Positions 1 to 4,962 of a stretch of 5,429 nt of DNA are shown one piece after another (positions within the stretch are counted from its first letter, which is position 1; every line of letters begins with the position of its first letter). The stretch is from Thermoplasmatota archaeon (GTDB lineage: Archaea; Thermoplasmatota; Thermoplasmata; RBG-16-68-12; JAGMCJ01). Made by a program: the position numbers and the translations under genes. The stretch lies in the NCBI GenBank assembly GCA_022848825.1, contig JAJISH010000320.1, positions 1 through 5,429 of the forward strand, written 5' to 3'. The notes below the pieces were generated by a model. That model did not search any database, had not been told where the DNA came from, and saw only the letters and a program-made list of their open reading frames with translations.

Positions 1-26
1 ATGCTATCCGCTCCCGTCTTCTTCAC

Positions 27-42
27 CAAAAGGAATAACTAT
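27..42 (+). promoter_or_regulatory. Possible BRE/TATA promoter of the tRNA gene
   Basis: A purine-rich BRE-like CAAAAGG is followed by an AT-rich AATAACTAT. Its centre lies about 26 bases before the tRNA 5' end, the usual distance for an archaeal TATA box. The match to consensus is poor, and position is the main argument. Confidence 0.3.
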
Positions 43-63
43 CAGCGGTATGTTTTCAGAGTT

Positions 64-138
64 GGGCTCATAGGGTAGTCTGGATTATCCTGCAGGCCTT
101 CGGAGCCTGTGACCGGGGTTCGAATCCCCGTGAGCCCG
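64..138 (+). tRNA. tRNA-Arg, anticodon TCG
   Basis: Decodes CGA arginine codons. The cloverleaf can be drawn directly. The acceptor stem GGGCTCA (64-70) pairs perfectly with TGAGCCC (131-137), and the discriminator is G138. The D-stem is GGGT (73-76) with ATCC (87-90), with GG at 82-83 in the D-loop. The anticodon stem CAGGC (93-97) pairs with GCCTG (105-109) around the loop CTTCGGA, giving TCG at 100-102 after the invariant T. The T-arm is CGGGG-TTCGAAT-CCCCG (114-130). CCA is not encoded (TAC follows), which fits an archaeal gene. One small oddity is that two bases (T91, G92) rather than one separate the D- and anticodon stems; G92 could extend the stem by a G-U pair with position 110. The 3' part of this gene is copied at 1313-1331, and an acetyltransferase ORF on the other strand runs into it. 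Confidence 0.93.
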
Positions 139-1071
139 TACCCTTCTTGACCAGTGATGTCTCGCTCCTTCGTTCACAAATCCCACGGACTCGTATAATC
201 GTCTAGCCCCCTCAGTTGGAGCCGCCCCCAAGATGACAACTGCCGATGGCCTGTACTTTTCTAGACGCTTAAGACTCTCACAAATCACGGCCTTTGCCAA
301 TCCCCGCTTTCTATGGTCAGGATGTGTTCCAACTGGTTCAAGTTCTGCAATCTTGCTCAGAGGATCAATTCTAGCCGTGCAAAATGCCGCAAATTTGCCG
401 TCTGGATCCACGGCAACAATGTCAAGATCTTCTTGGTAAAAAGACGCAGTGCCATATAATTGAAGCAGTTCCATAGACATGCTTACAATGTGGGGGAAGA
501 CAGTCATCTGAACCTCGCGATACTTCAGGAAATCCTTTTCGATAACCGCACCTCGTATTGTGTACCCTTCAGGTAGATCATATGCTGGAACTGGCGAATC
601 TACGGGTCGCACTTGCTTATCCCCTTCAATCTCGCCTTTTTTGAATCCCAAATCCGATAATAGCAGAATGCGATCCTCATCATCGTCATCGACAACGAGT
701 TTCATTTTCACTTCTTCGACATCGTCCCCCTTCATCTCTTTCACTCGGTTCTGCATCCACAACACTATCTCTCTTGCAGCAGATGTATAGTTGGGGTGAA
801 CGGATAGCCAACAATCTCCAGAGGGCTTTGTGTAAGATACTGCTATGATCCTCAACTCGTTCTGTTGAGCTTCATCGAATGCTTCCCAGATCTTTAGATA
901 ATCGTCCTCCTCGTCAAGATACTCTGTTCCGCCTGGACCGAATTTAAGATTCTCTAACTCTGTGGGTATCCAGTTTGTATAGGCCCTCCTTACGTTGAAT
1001 ATATCTGCAAGAAATCCTCGGACAGACTCAAAGTCTTTGGCCCAATGATAATCTCGTATCATAGTTACCAT
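85..1071 (-). CDS. Tandem-domain GNAT family N-acetyltransferase
   Basis: Predicted cytoplasmic acetyltransferase that would transfer an acetyl group from acetyl-CoA to an amine; the substrate cannot be told from sequence. The C-terminal half (about residues 165-307) is a clear GNAT domain. It has a beta-4 strand around FAAFCTARID, then the acetyl-CoA pyrophosphate-binding motif A at VGTHPDHRKRGLAK (247-260), and the closing A-RRLYESVGF segment (289-298). The N-terminal half (about 1-150) looks like a second, degenerate GNAT fold. Its VHPNY...AREIVLWM stretch (91-106) occupies the motif A position without the glycine pattern, and it ends in DLGFKKGE (140-147). The start at 1071 is supported by AGGTGA 8 bases upstream; the in-frame ATG at codon 4 is too far from that site. 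The family-like sequence ends near W307. The last 18 or so codons are antisense tRNA-Arg and end in a TAA inside it, so the tail is probably not an original part of the protein. GC in the 60-base rows I counted is 43-48%, below the genes to the right, consistent with transfer. It has its own promoter and no operon partner. Confidence 0.88.
   Translation of the reverse strand: MVTMIRDYHWAKDFESVRGFLADIFNVRRAYTNWIPTELENLKFGPGGTEYLDEEDDYLKIWEAFDEAQQNELRIIAVSYTKPSGDCWLSVHPNYTSAAREIVLWMQNRVKEMKGDDVEEVKMKLVVDDDDEDRILLLSDLGFKKGEIEGDKQVRPVDSPVPAYDLPEGYTIRGAVIEKDFLKYREVQMTVFPHIVSMSMELLQLYGTASFYQEDLDIVAVDPDGKFAAFCTARIDPLSKIAELEPVGTHPDHRKRGLAKAVICESLKRLEKYRPSAVVILGAAPTEGARRLYESVGFVNEGARHHWSRRVRAHGDSNPGHRLRRPAG
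127..145 (+). repeat. Direct repeat copy 1: tRNA-Arg 3' end (possible attachment site)
   Basis: This stretch covers the T-stem 3' strand, the acceptor 3' strand and 7 bases beyond the tRNA. It recurs in direct orientation at 1313-1331 with 18 of 19 identities, including an exact 15-base core CCCGTGAGCCCGTAC. Archaeal and bacterial tyrosine integrases very often use exactly this part of a tRNA gene as the attachment core, and the copy kept with the full tRNA would be the left junction. This reading is inferred, because no integrase gene lies in the window. Confidence 0.6.
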
Positions 1072-1079
1072 GAACTACT

Positions 1080-1085
1080 TCACCT
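1080..1085 (-). promoter_or_regulatory. Shine-Dalgarno site of the acetyltransferase gene
   Basis: AGGTGA on the minus strand lies 8 bases upstream of the ATG at 1071 and matches the anti-Shine-Dalgarno end of 16S rRNA. It decides the start at 1071 over the second ATG three codons later. Confidence 0.7.
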
Positions 1086-1107
1086 GCAGGCATGCCATGG
1101 ATCGTTG

Positions 1108-1122
1108 TAATATTCAATCTTT
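1108..1122 (-). promoter_or_regulatory. Possible BRE/TATA promoter of the acetyltransferase gene
   Basis: The minus strand reads GAAAGATT followed by GAATATTA, resembling a BRE plus an imperfect TATA box. A transcript from it would start near 1085 and have a leader of about 15 bases, just covering the ribosome-binding site. The consensus match is weak. Confidence 0.3.
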
Positions 1123-1124
1123 CC

Positions 1125-1145
1125 AAAAAACCGACCAATAGTCGG
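1125..1145 (-). terminator. Possible small hairpin plus T6 on the minus strand
   Basis: On the minus strand CCGAC-TATTG-GTCGG (1145-1131) is followed directly by six T residues (1130-1125). This has the form of an intrinsic terminator, but the stem is only 5 bp. No minus-strand gene lies immediately upstream for it to terminate. It sits about 55 bases before the acetyltransferase start, so it could shield that gene from antisense transcription of the carboxypeptidase region. It may equally be chance. Confidence 0.22.
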
Positions 1146-1302
1146 GACCACTCCCGTCCTCACCCCCTTGGCATCGATTTCTCGTATGCTATCCGAGGAG
1201 TGGACGAGGATTTTGGTGGTCCCCGGAGCAGACAGAAAAAGGGGAAAGACGGAGCGAGACTCCTTCGAATGCGAGCTTCATTGATTTCGAGCCAGTCATT
1301 TC

Positions 1303-1328
1303 AGTACGGGTTCCCGTGAGCCCGTACT
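1303..1328 (+). repeat. 8-bp perfect inverted repeat over the tRNA fragment
   Basis: AGTACGGG (1303-1310) and CCCGTACT (1321-1328) form a perfect 8-bp stem around a 10-base loop. The same ACGGG (1306-1310) can instead pair with CCCGT at 1313-1317, giving two mutually exclusive foldings. Paired arms around a short core are typical of tyrosine-recombinase crossover sites, but a hairpin at the RNA level is also possible. Confidence 0.5.
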
Positions 1329-1331
1329 CTT
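1313..1331 (+). repeat. Direct repeat copy 2: degenerate tRNA-Arg 3' fragment (possible attachment site)
   Basis: Matches 127-145 at 18 of 19 positions. The similarity extends leftward if a 6-base gap is allowed: GGGTT at 1308-1312 corresponds to GGGTT at 116-120, with CGAATC of the T-loop missing. No tRNA 5' half precedes it, so it is a fragment and not a second tRNA gene. It lies 1,186 bases from copy 1, and the segment between them carries the acetyltransferase gene. It may be the distal junction of an integrated element or a relic of tRNA duplication. Confidence 0.6.
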
Positions 1332-1480
1332 ATCGCTAGCAGAGAATCAATTCGCGGTTCTATGTACCGAGACAGCCGGTGTTTCCCACGGCTGGGAGAA
1401 GGATAGAAGGATTCAATGGGGGCTCACTCTGAAACCCGATTTCTCGCGTAGCCAGGAAGCATTGCACGTGCCAGAAGCCA

Positions 1481-1496
1481 CGGAACGTTAAAATAC
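1481..1496 (+). promoter_or_regulatory. Predicted BRE/TATA promoter of the carboxypeptidase-like gene
   Basis: CGGAACG followed by TTAAAATA (1488-1495) resembles an archaeal BRE plus TATA box in an otherwise GC-richer stretch. Transcription would begin near 1517, giving a short leader of about 13 bases that starts at the G-rich ribosome-binding sequence. Confidence 0.45.
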
Positions 1497-1517
1497 CCCA
1501 GACTTCAATACAGAGTT

Positions 1518-1525
1518 GGGGGGGT
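1518..1525 (+). promoter_or_regulatory. G-rich Shine-Dalgarno-like site before a TTG start
   Basis: Seven G residues then T (1518-1525) imitate GGAGGT and end 4 bases before the TTG at 1530. This, together with the signal peptide starting there, is why TTG is chosen. No in-frame ATG occurs before codon 15, which lies within the signal peptide. Confidence 0.5.
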
Positions 1526-1529
1526 AGAG

Positions 1530-3620
1530 TTGTACAGACCCTGGTTACTGGCATTGTTAGTGAGCTTGACTATGATTACTGCAGTGGCACTGCCCTTCGC
1601 AAGCGGACCCTCCCCGAGGTCGGACGGGTCATCAGGTGGAGTGGGAACCCAACAAGGACGCACATTGCCAGTCCCGAACACCATGCCCCCTGTGAACGCC
1701 CTCTCGGCCATTGTGACCATCCGGGAACCATACATCGTTGTGGATACCAAGGCCCCTGACACGGAACGCGCAATGGCTAGCACAACGAAGATGATGACGG
1801 CCCTGCTCACCATTGAGCGCACGGAATTGTCGCCACTCGATCCAGATTTCCTGAGTATCAATACCACCGTTACGGCGAGCGCGGCCGCCGCTGGTGTCGG
1901 GGGCTCAACAATGGGTCTGGCGACGAACGATGAGATTCGCCTCGACGACCTGCTGCGCGGCCTCATGTTGCCTTCTGGGAACGATGCGGCGATAGCCATC
2001 GCAGAGGAGATCAGCGGGCCGGGCGAGGGTGCCAATGGAGGGGCGTTCTCAGTCCTTATGGATGACCGAGCCGTGGAATTAGGTCTGACGCACACGGACT
2101 TCGCGAACCCTCACGGCCGGGACGCCCCTGGCCACTTCTCAAGCGCCAGCGACCTCTCAATCCTGGCCGACTTCGCTCTACAAGACGATCTGTTCGCCGA
2201 AATCGTCCGAACAGGTCAATACCCCACGACGACATGGGAGTGGTGGAACGGCACTTCCAAGGACACGACCCTCTGTATGACAAACCGCCTCATTGCGGGC
2301 CGATGTGGTAGCCAAGCCGACGTGTATCCAGGGGCCAACGGGGTGAAGACGGGCACTACAAGCAACGCGGGGGAGTCCCTCGTTTTCCACTCCGAGCGGC
2401 AGGGTAAGTCCGTTCTTGGTGTCGTATTGAACTCAGGACCTTGGGGGAGCGGACTCCGGTACGTCGACGCCCCCATCATGCTCGACTACGGGTTCGGGGC
2501 GATCTCCTCGGAGTGCACTGCCGCGGCGGATGCCATAATCTCCTTCACACCAGGCCCCGGCGTGGGGGCTGGCTTCGATGATCCGGCGAACGCCCTGGGG
2601 GACCCGGATGCTGGGCCTGGGGGGCTGGACGAGAGTGTGGCCCTCGGGGACGGCGGATCCCTCATCCTCCGTTTCGTGGACAATGGGCTCGTGGATCACA
2701 CCGGACCGGACATCATAGTGTACGAGGATGCGGGCGTCCCAGAACGCGTCGAAGTAGAGGCGAGCGTTGATGGGATCGCATGGGTGTCCTTGGGCGTTGG
2801 AGAGGGGACCGCGGGATACGATCTCGATGGGAGCGGCCTCGCAACTGCCCACTACGTCCGCCTCACGGACCAGGGAGACGGCTTGACGGGGGCCCCTTCA
2901 GCGGGCTTCGATGTGGATGCCGTTCGGGCAAACAACTGGAAATGCCCGCCAGTGGCCGCCGCCGGGATTGACGAGACCCTTGAGTGCACGGGATTCGACG
3001 GGGCCGACGTCATCCTTGATGGGTCCGGGTCTTTTGATCCAGACACTGCGGCAACGGACGCCACGCCACCCGGAGCGGTTGAGGCCATCGATCAGTATGA
3101 GTGGTTCGAGGATTTCGGGCTCGTCACCGAGACCCTGCTGGGAACGGATGCAGTTCTCGCGGAGACGTTGCCCCTGGGGACACACGGTATCACCTTGCGA
3201 GTCACCGATCCCTGGGGACTCACCGGCATTGACACCCTGCAAGTGGAGGTCGTGGATACGACGCCACCCGACCTGACGGTTACCCCCCATCCGCCGAGCC
3301 TCTGGCCGCCGAATCACAAATACGTGGAGGTCACTTTTGACGTGGTCGTTGTGGACGTTTGCGACTCGGCGCCGACATTTAGGTTAATCGCGGTGGCGAG
3401 CGACGAACCCGACGATGGGCGGGGAGATGGACACACTTTCAACGACATCGCCGACGCGGAGTTGGGCACTCCAGACACCTCCATTCTCCTTAGGACTGAG
3501 CGCTCTGGACGGGAGGATGGGCGGACGTACACAATCGTGTACGAGGCGAGTGATGCATCGGGCAACACCGTCGAGGAGAGCGTCACTGTGATTGTCTTCC
3601 ACGATCGCGGACCACCATAG
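1530..3620 (+). CDS. Secreted serine D-Ala-D-Ala carboxypeptidase-like protein with PKD/HYR-like modules
   Basis: Predicted exported penicillin-binding-protein-type enzyme (peptidase family S11, DacA-like), which in bacteria removes the terminal D-alanine from peptidoglycan stem peptides. Residues 1-24 form a signal peptide or anchor (R3, hydrophobic 5-20). The catalytic domain spans about 55-325 with all three active-site motifs in order and normal spacing: S84-T-T-K87, S149-G-N151 and K273-T-G275. The usual PBP5 C-terminal domain is absent. Instead, residues about 335-472 form a beta-rich module starting PGPGVGAGFDDPANALGDPD and ending DVDAVRANNW. A PKD-like module follows (about 473-576; LDGSGSFDPD, GTHGITLRVTD). 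Last is a module at about 577-696 with SLWPPNHKYV, SDEPDDGRGDGHT and a YEASDASGNT strand, of the HYR-like type seen in bacterial surface proteins. At 696 residues it is much longer than DacA (about 400). There is no C-terminal membrane anchor or sorting signal. GC is high (57-73% in the rows counted). If the host lacks peptidoglycan, the real substrate may be another peptide or D-amino-acid amide, or exogenous bacterial wall. The family call is strong; the substrate is not known. Confidence 0.9.
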   Translation: MYRPWLLALLVSLTMITAVALPFASGPSPRSDGSSGGVGTQQGRTLPVPNTMPPVNALSAIVTIREPYIVVDTKAPDTERAMASTTKMMTALLTIERTELSPLDPDFLSINTTVTASAAAAGVGGSTMGLATNDEIRLDDLLRGLMLPSGNDAAIAIAEEISGPGEGANGGAFSVLMDDRAVELGLTHTDFANPHGRDAPGHFSSASDLSILADFALQDDLFAEIVRTGQYPTTTWEWWNGTSKDTTLCMTNRLIAGRCGSQADVYPGANGVKTGTTSNAGESLVFHSERQGKSVLGVVLNSGPWGSGLRYVDAPIMLDYGFGAISSECTAAADAIISFTPGPGVGAGFDDPANALGDPDAGPGGLDESVALGDGGSLILRFVDNGLVDHTGPDIIVYEDAGVPERVEVEASVDGIAWVSLGVGEGTAGYDLDGSGLATAHYVRLTDQGDGLTGAPSAGFDVDAVRANNWKCPPVAAAGIDETLECTGFDGADVILDGSGSFDPDTAATDATPPGAVEAIDQYEWFEDFGLVTETLLGTDAVLAETLPLGTHGITLRVTDPWGLTGIDTLQVEVVDTTPPDLTVTPHPPSLWPPNHKYVEVTFDVVVVDVCDSAPTFRLIAVASDEPDDGRGDGHTFNDIADAELGTPDTSILLRTERSGREDGRTYTIVYEASDASGNTVEESVTVIVFHDRGPP

Positions 3621-3656
3621 AGCGTGAGCGATTACGGCCAGGGGAGTTCGTACCCT

Positions 3657-4772
3657 CTATCTGCCGAGCCTCTTTCTGCACTCGGCCCCAACACTCGCGG
3701 CGAGGTCATCATCGAAGTAGTTGAAGTATGTGAACGTGAAGATCATCGCTCCGATGACGAAGAAGAAGTAGAAGATGGCAAACGTACCCACGATCGTCTG
3801 AATGTCAACGCTCACGAGCGCGAGACGGACAAAGACGATGAGCATCCCCACCGCGGTGAGAGTCTGCGCCATGCGGGACTTGAGCCCGTCGTACAGCTTG
3901 AAGTCCTTGACAGGGCCCTTGATGCGGGCGTTCAACCGGCGATAGAGGAACCATGGCAGGACCAGAAAGGGAATGAAGAAGGACAGGCTCGAGGACAGGC
4001 TGAAAAGGTTCGTGAACTGCTCCGTGGGGTCTGCCCCTCCCGCGAGAAAGGGGTTGAGGCTGATGTAGATCGCGAGAATGGCACTGAAGATGACCTGCCA
4101 GACCATCGCTGTCCTGAAGGCCTGCCACGGAAAGACCTTCCTTGGTGCACTCAGGCTCACGGAGAGAGTGCTCGTGTCCAGGACATCGGGTATGTCGTAC
4201 AACCACTGGAGTATTCGATATGTCGCCTTCGTCTTCCCGCCTTCTCTCGGGTCCATTGCGTTTGGAGTTATCTTCCTTATATCGGCAAGGATGTCAGGCG
4301 CGAATCGCCTTTCCAAGACAGCTAGGACGCCAACGATGCCAAAGCCCATGACCAACATCAGCAGCAACGCGAGGAATACCGCAAGAACCATGGCGGCAAA
4401 GAGCGACACAGACATAACGAAGAGCTGGAGACCGTCCGCAACTGTATCACCAATGTTGACAACCAAGACCACCGTAGGCACTGGGGAAGCCGCCAACGAA
4501 ATCTGTGCGAACCGTTTGAGGACAGTCCTCATGGGTATGATGCCTCTTCCGTTGTGGTACTTGAACGCCAGAATCCCTGTGGCGGCAAAGACGAAGACTA
4601 ACCCGCCAAGGAAACTGCCAATCAGGCTGACCAAATCCACAGGCCAAAAGAGGATCCCATAAGCTACGACCGCTGAGAGCTCCAGGAGGAACAACACTGA
4701 GAAGAACCACAATATCCTCTTGTCAGTTCTCTTCCAATCGTTCAGCACGGGTGCGTCACTCAACTCGCTCAT
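3657..4772 (-). CDS. Polytopic membrane protein of unknown function
   Basis: I do not recognise a family. The 371-residue protein has about eight hydrophobic segments, near residues 19-42, 46-70, 91-107, 116-150 (long, perhaps two helices), 222-240, 258-277, 303-320 and 327-350. A hydrophilic segment at about 152-220 (LERRFAPDILADIRKITP through APRKVFPWQAF) splits them into two groups and is probably cytoplasmic, being rich in basic residues. Both termini are charged: a basic NDWKRTDKR precedes the first helix and CRKRLGR ends the protein. No cleavable signal peptide, nucleotide-binding motif or recognisable transporter signature is visible. The start at 4772 is supported by GAGGAT 5 bases upstream. 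Its 3' end converges on the carboxypeptidase gene with 36 bases between the stops, and its 5' end is divergent from a transcriptional regulator that could control it. The frame is intact and uniformly hydrophobic, so I am sure it is a gene but not what it does. Confidence 0.85.
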   Translation of the reverse strand: MSELSDAPVLNDWKRTDKRILWFFSVLFLLELSAVVAYGILFWPVDLVSLIGSFLGGLVFVFAATGILAFKYHNGRGIIPMRTVLKRFAQISLAASPVPTVVLVVNIGDTVADGLQLFVMSVSLFAAMVLAVFLALLLMLVMGFGIVGVLAVLERRFAPDILADIRKITPNAMDPREGGKTKATYRILQWLYDIPDVLDTSTLSVSLSAPRKVFPWQAFRTAMVWQVIFSAILAIYISLNPFLAGGADPTEQFTNLFSLSSSLSFFIPFLVLPWFLYRRLNARIKGPVKDFKLYDGLKSRMAQTLTAVGMLIVFVRLALVSVDIQTIVGTFAIFYFFFVIGAMIFTFTYFNYFDDDLAASVGAECRKRLGR

Positions 4773-4777
4773 CAGCC

Positions 4778-4783
4778 ATCCTC
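4778..4783 (-). promoter_or_regulatory. Shine-Dalgarno site of the membrane protein gene
   Basis: GAGGAT on the minus strand ends 5 bases upstream of the ATG at 4772. The overlapping ATG formed by GGATGG is in another frame. Confidence 0.5.
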
Positions 4784-4818
4784 AGTTCCGAGTTTGATGG
4801 GTATTCAGATAGGTCATT

Positions 4819-4828
4819 GATAAAATCT
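4819..4828 (-). promoter_or_regulatory. Predicted TATA box of the membrane protein gene
   Basis: The minus strand reads AGATTTTATC, close to the archaeal TTTATA-type box, about 50 bases before the start codon. Transcription would begin near 4798, leaving a leader of about 25 bases that contains the ribosome-binding site. Confidence 0.45.
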
Positions 4829-4883
4829 ACTGGTGTCCACCTTCGTGGTTTCGTGTCCTATTGACCGGGAGACGCCCGTGCCC

Positions 4884-4900
4884 AGCCAAACCCATAAATA
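4884..4900 (+). promoter_or_regulatory. BRE/TATA promoter of the FilR1-type regulator
   Basis: AGCCAAACC followed by CATAAATA (4893-4900) is the best BRE/TATA match in the window. The centre of the box predicts a start near 4922 and a leader of about 30 bases carrying the GGGAGGT site. It lies back to back with the membrane-protein promoter, 60-70 bases apart. Confidence 0.6.
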
Positions 4901-4940
4901 GGAGCGGACTTTCCTAATACACGAGGCCGCTGGAGACAGG

Positions 4941-4947
4941 GGGAGGT
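4941..4947 (+). promoter_or_regulatory. Strong Shine-Dalgarno site of the regulator gene
   Basis: GGGAGGT ends 5 bases before the ATG at 4953. ATGs also occur at 4957 and 4961, in the other two frames. Only the frame from 4953 stays open to the window end and encodes a recognisable protein. Confidence 0.75.
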
Positions 4948-4952
4948 CTATT

Positions 4953-4962
4953 ATGCATGCAT
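4953..4962 (+). repeat. 10-bp perfect palindrome over the regulator start codon
   Basis: ATGCATGCAT is its own reverse complement and begins at the A of the start codon. A short symmetric site here could be an autoregulatory operator for a dimeric winged-helix protein, or a chance product of the Met-His-Ala codons. Confidence 0.3.

Larger units (their letters stand above)
1072..1529. other. Intergenic region without a supported gene
   Basis: These 458 bases separate the divergently transcribed acetyltransferase and carboxypeptidase genes. From left to right they hold the acetyltransferase ribosome-binding and promoter-like sequences, a weak hairpin-T6, the tRNA 3'-end copy with an 8-bp inverted repeat (1303-1331), and the carboxypeptidase promoter. 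An open frame on the plus strand at 1092-1319 has no good ribosome-binding site and no recognisable domain, and it ends inside the tRNA fragment; I do not call it a gene. Nothing is recognisable at about 1332-1480. Confidence 0.6.

Noticed and set aside
1..1195. ATGCTATCCG at 1-10 repeated at 1186-1195
   Set aside because: It is only 10 bases with no flanking similarity, as expected by chance in a window of this size and not connected to the tRNA repeat.
1092..1319. 75-codon plus-strand open frame between the acetyltransferase and carboxypeptidase genes
   Set aside because: There is no good ribosome-binding site, no recognisable domain and a low-complexity basic composition. It ends inside the tRNA fragment and overlaps promoter-like sequence on the other strand.
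1316..1427. GTGAGCCC (1316-1323) with GGGCTCAC (1420-1427) as a second tRNA acceptor stem
   Set aside because: The order is 3' half before 5' half, no anticodon or D-arm lies between them, and an 8-base inverted match at this distance can occur by chance.
1505..2095. 196-codon minus-strand open frame opposite the carboxypeptidase N-terminal half
   Set aside because: The opposite strand carries a complete signal peptide and all the catalytic motifs; this is a GC-rich shadow frame with no family features.
3621..3656. Bidirectional terminator between the convergent carboxypeptidase and membrane protein genes
   Set aside because: The 36-base gap shows no convincing stem and no T-run on either strand.
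3624..4325. 233-codon plus-strand open frame opposite the membrane protein gene
   Set aside because: It is very rich in Glu, Asp, Arg and His, as expected from the antisense of hydrophobic codons. It has no ribosome-binding site, and the opposite strand encodes a coherent polytopic protein.
4903..4931. AGCGG / CCGCT inverted repeat downstream of the regulator's TATA box as an operator
   Set aside because: The arms are only 5 bp with a 19-base spacer, too weak to separate from chance in this GC-rich stretch.
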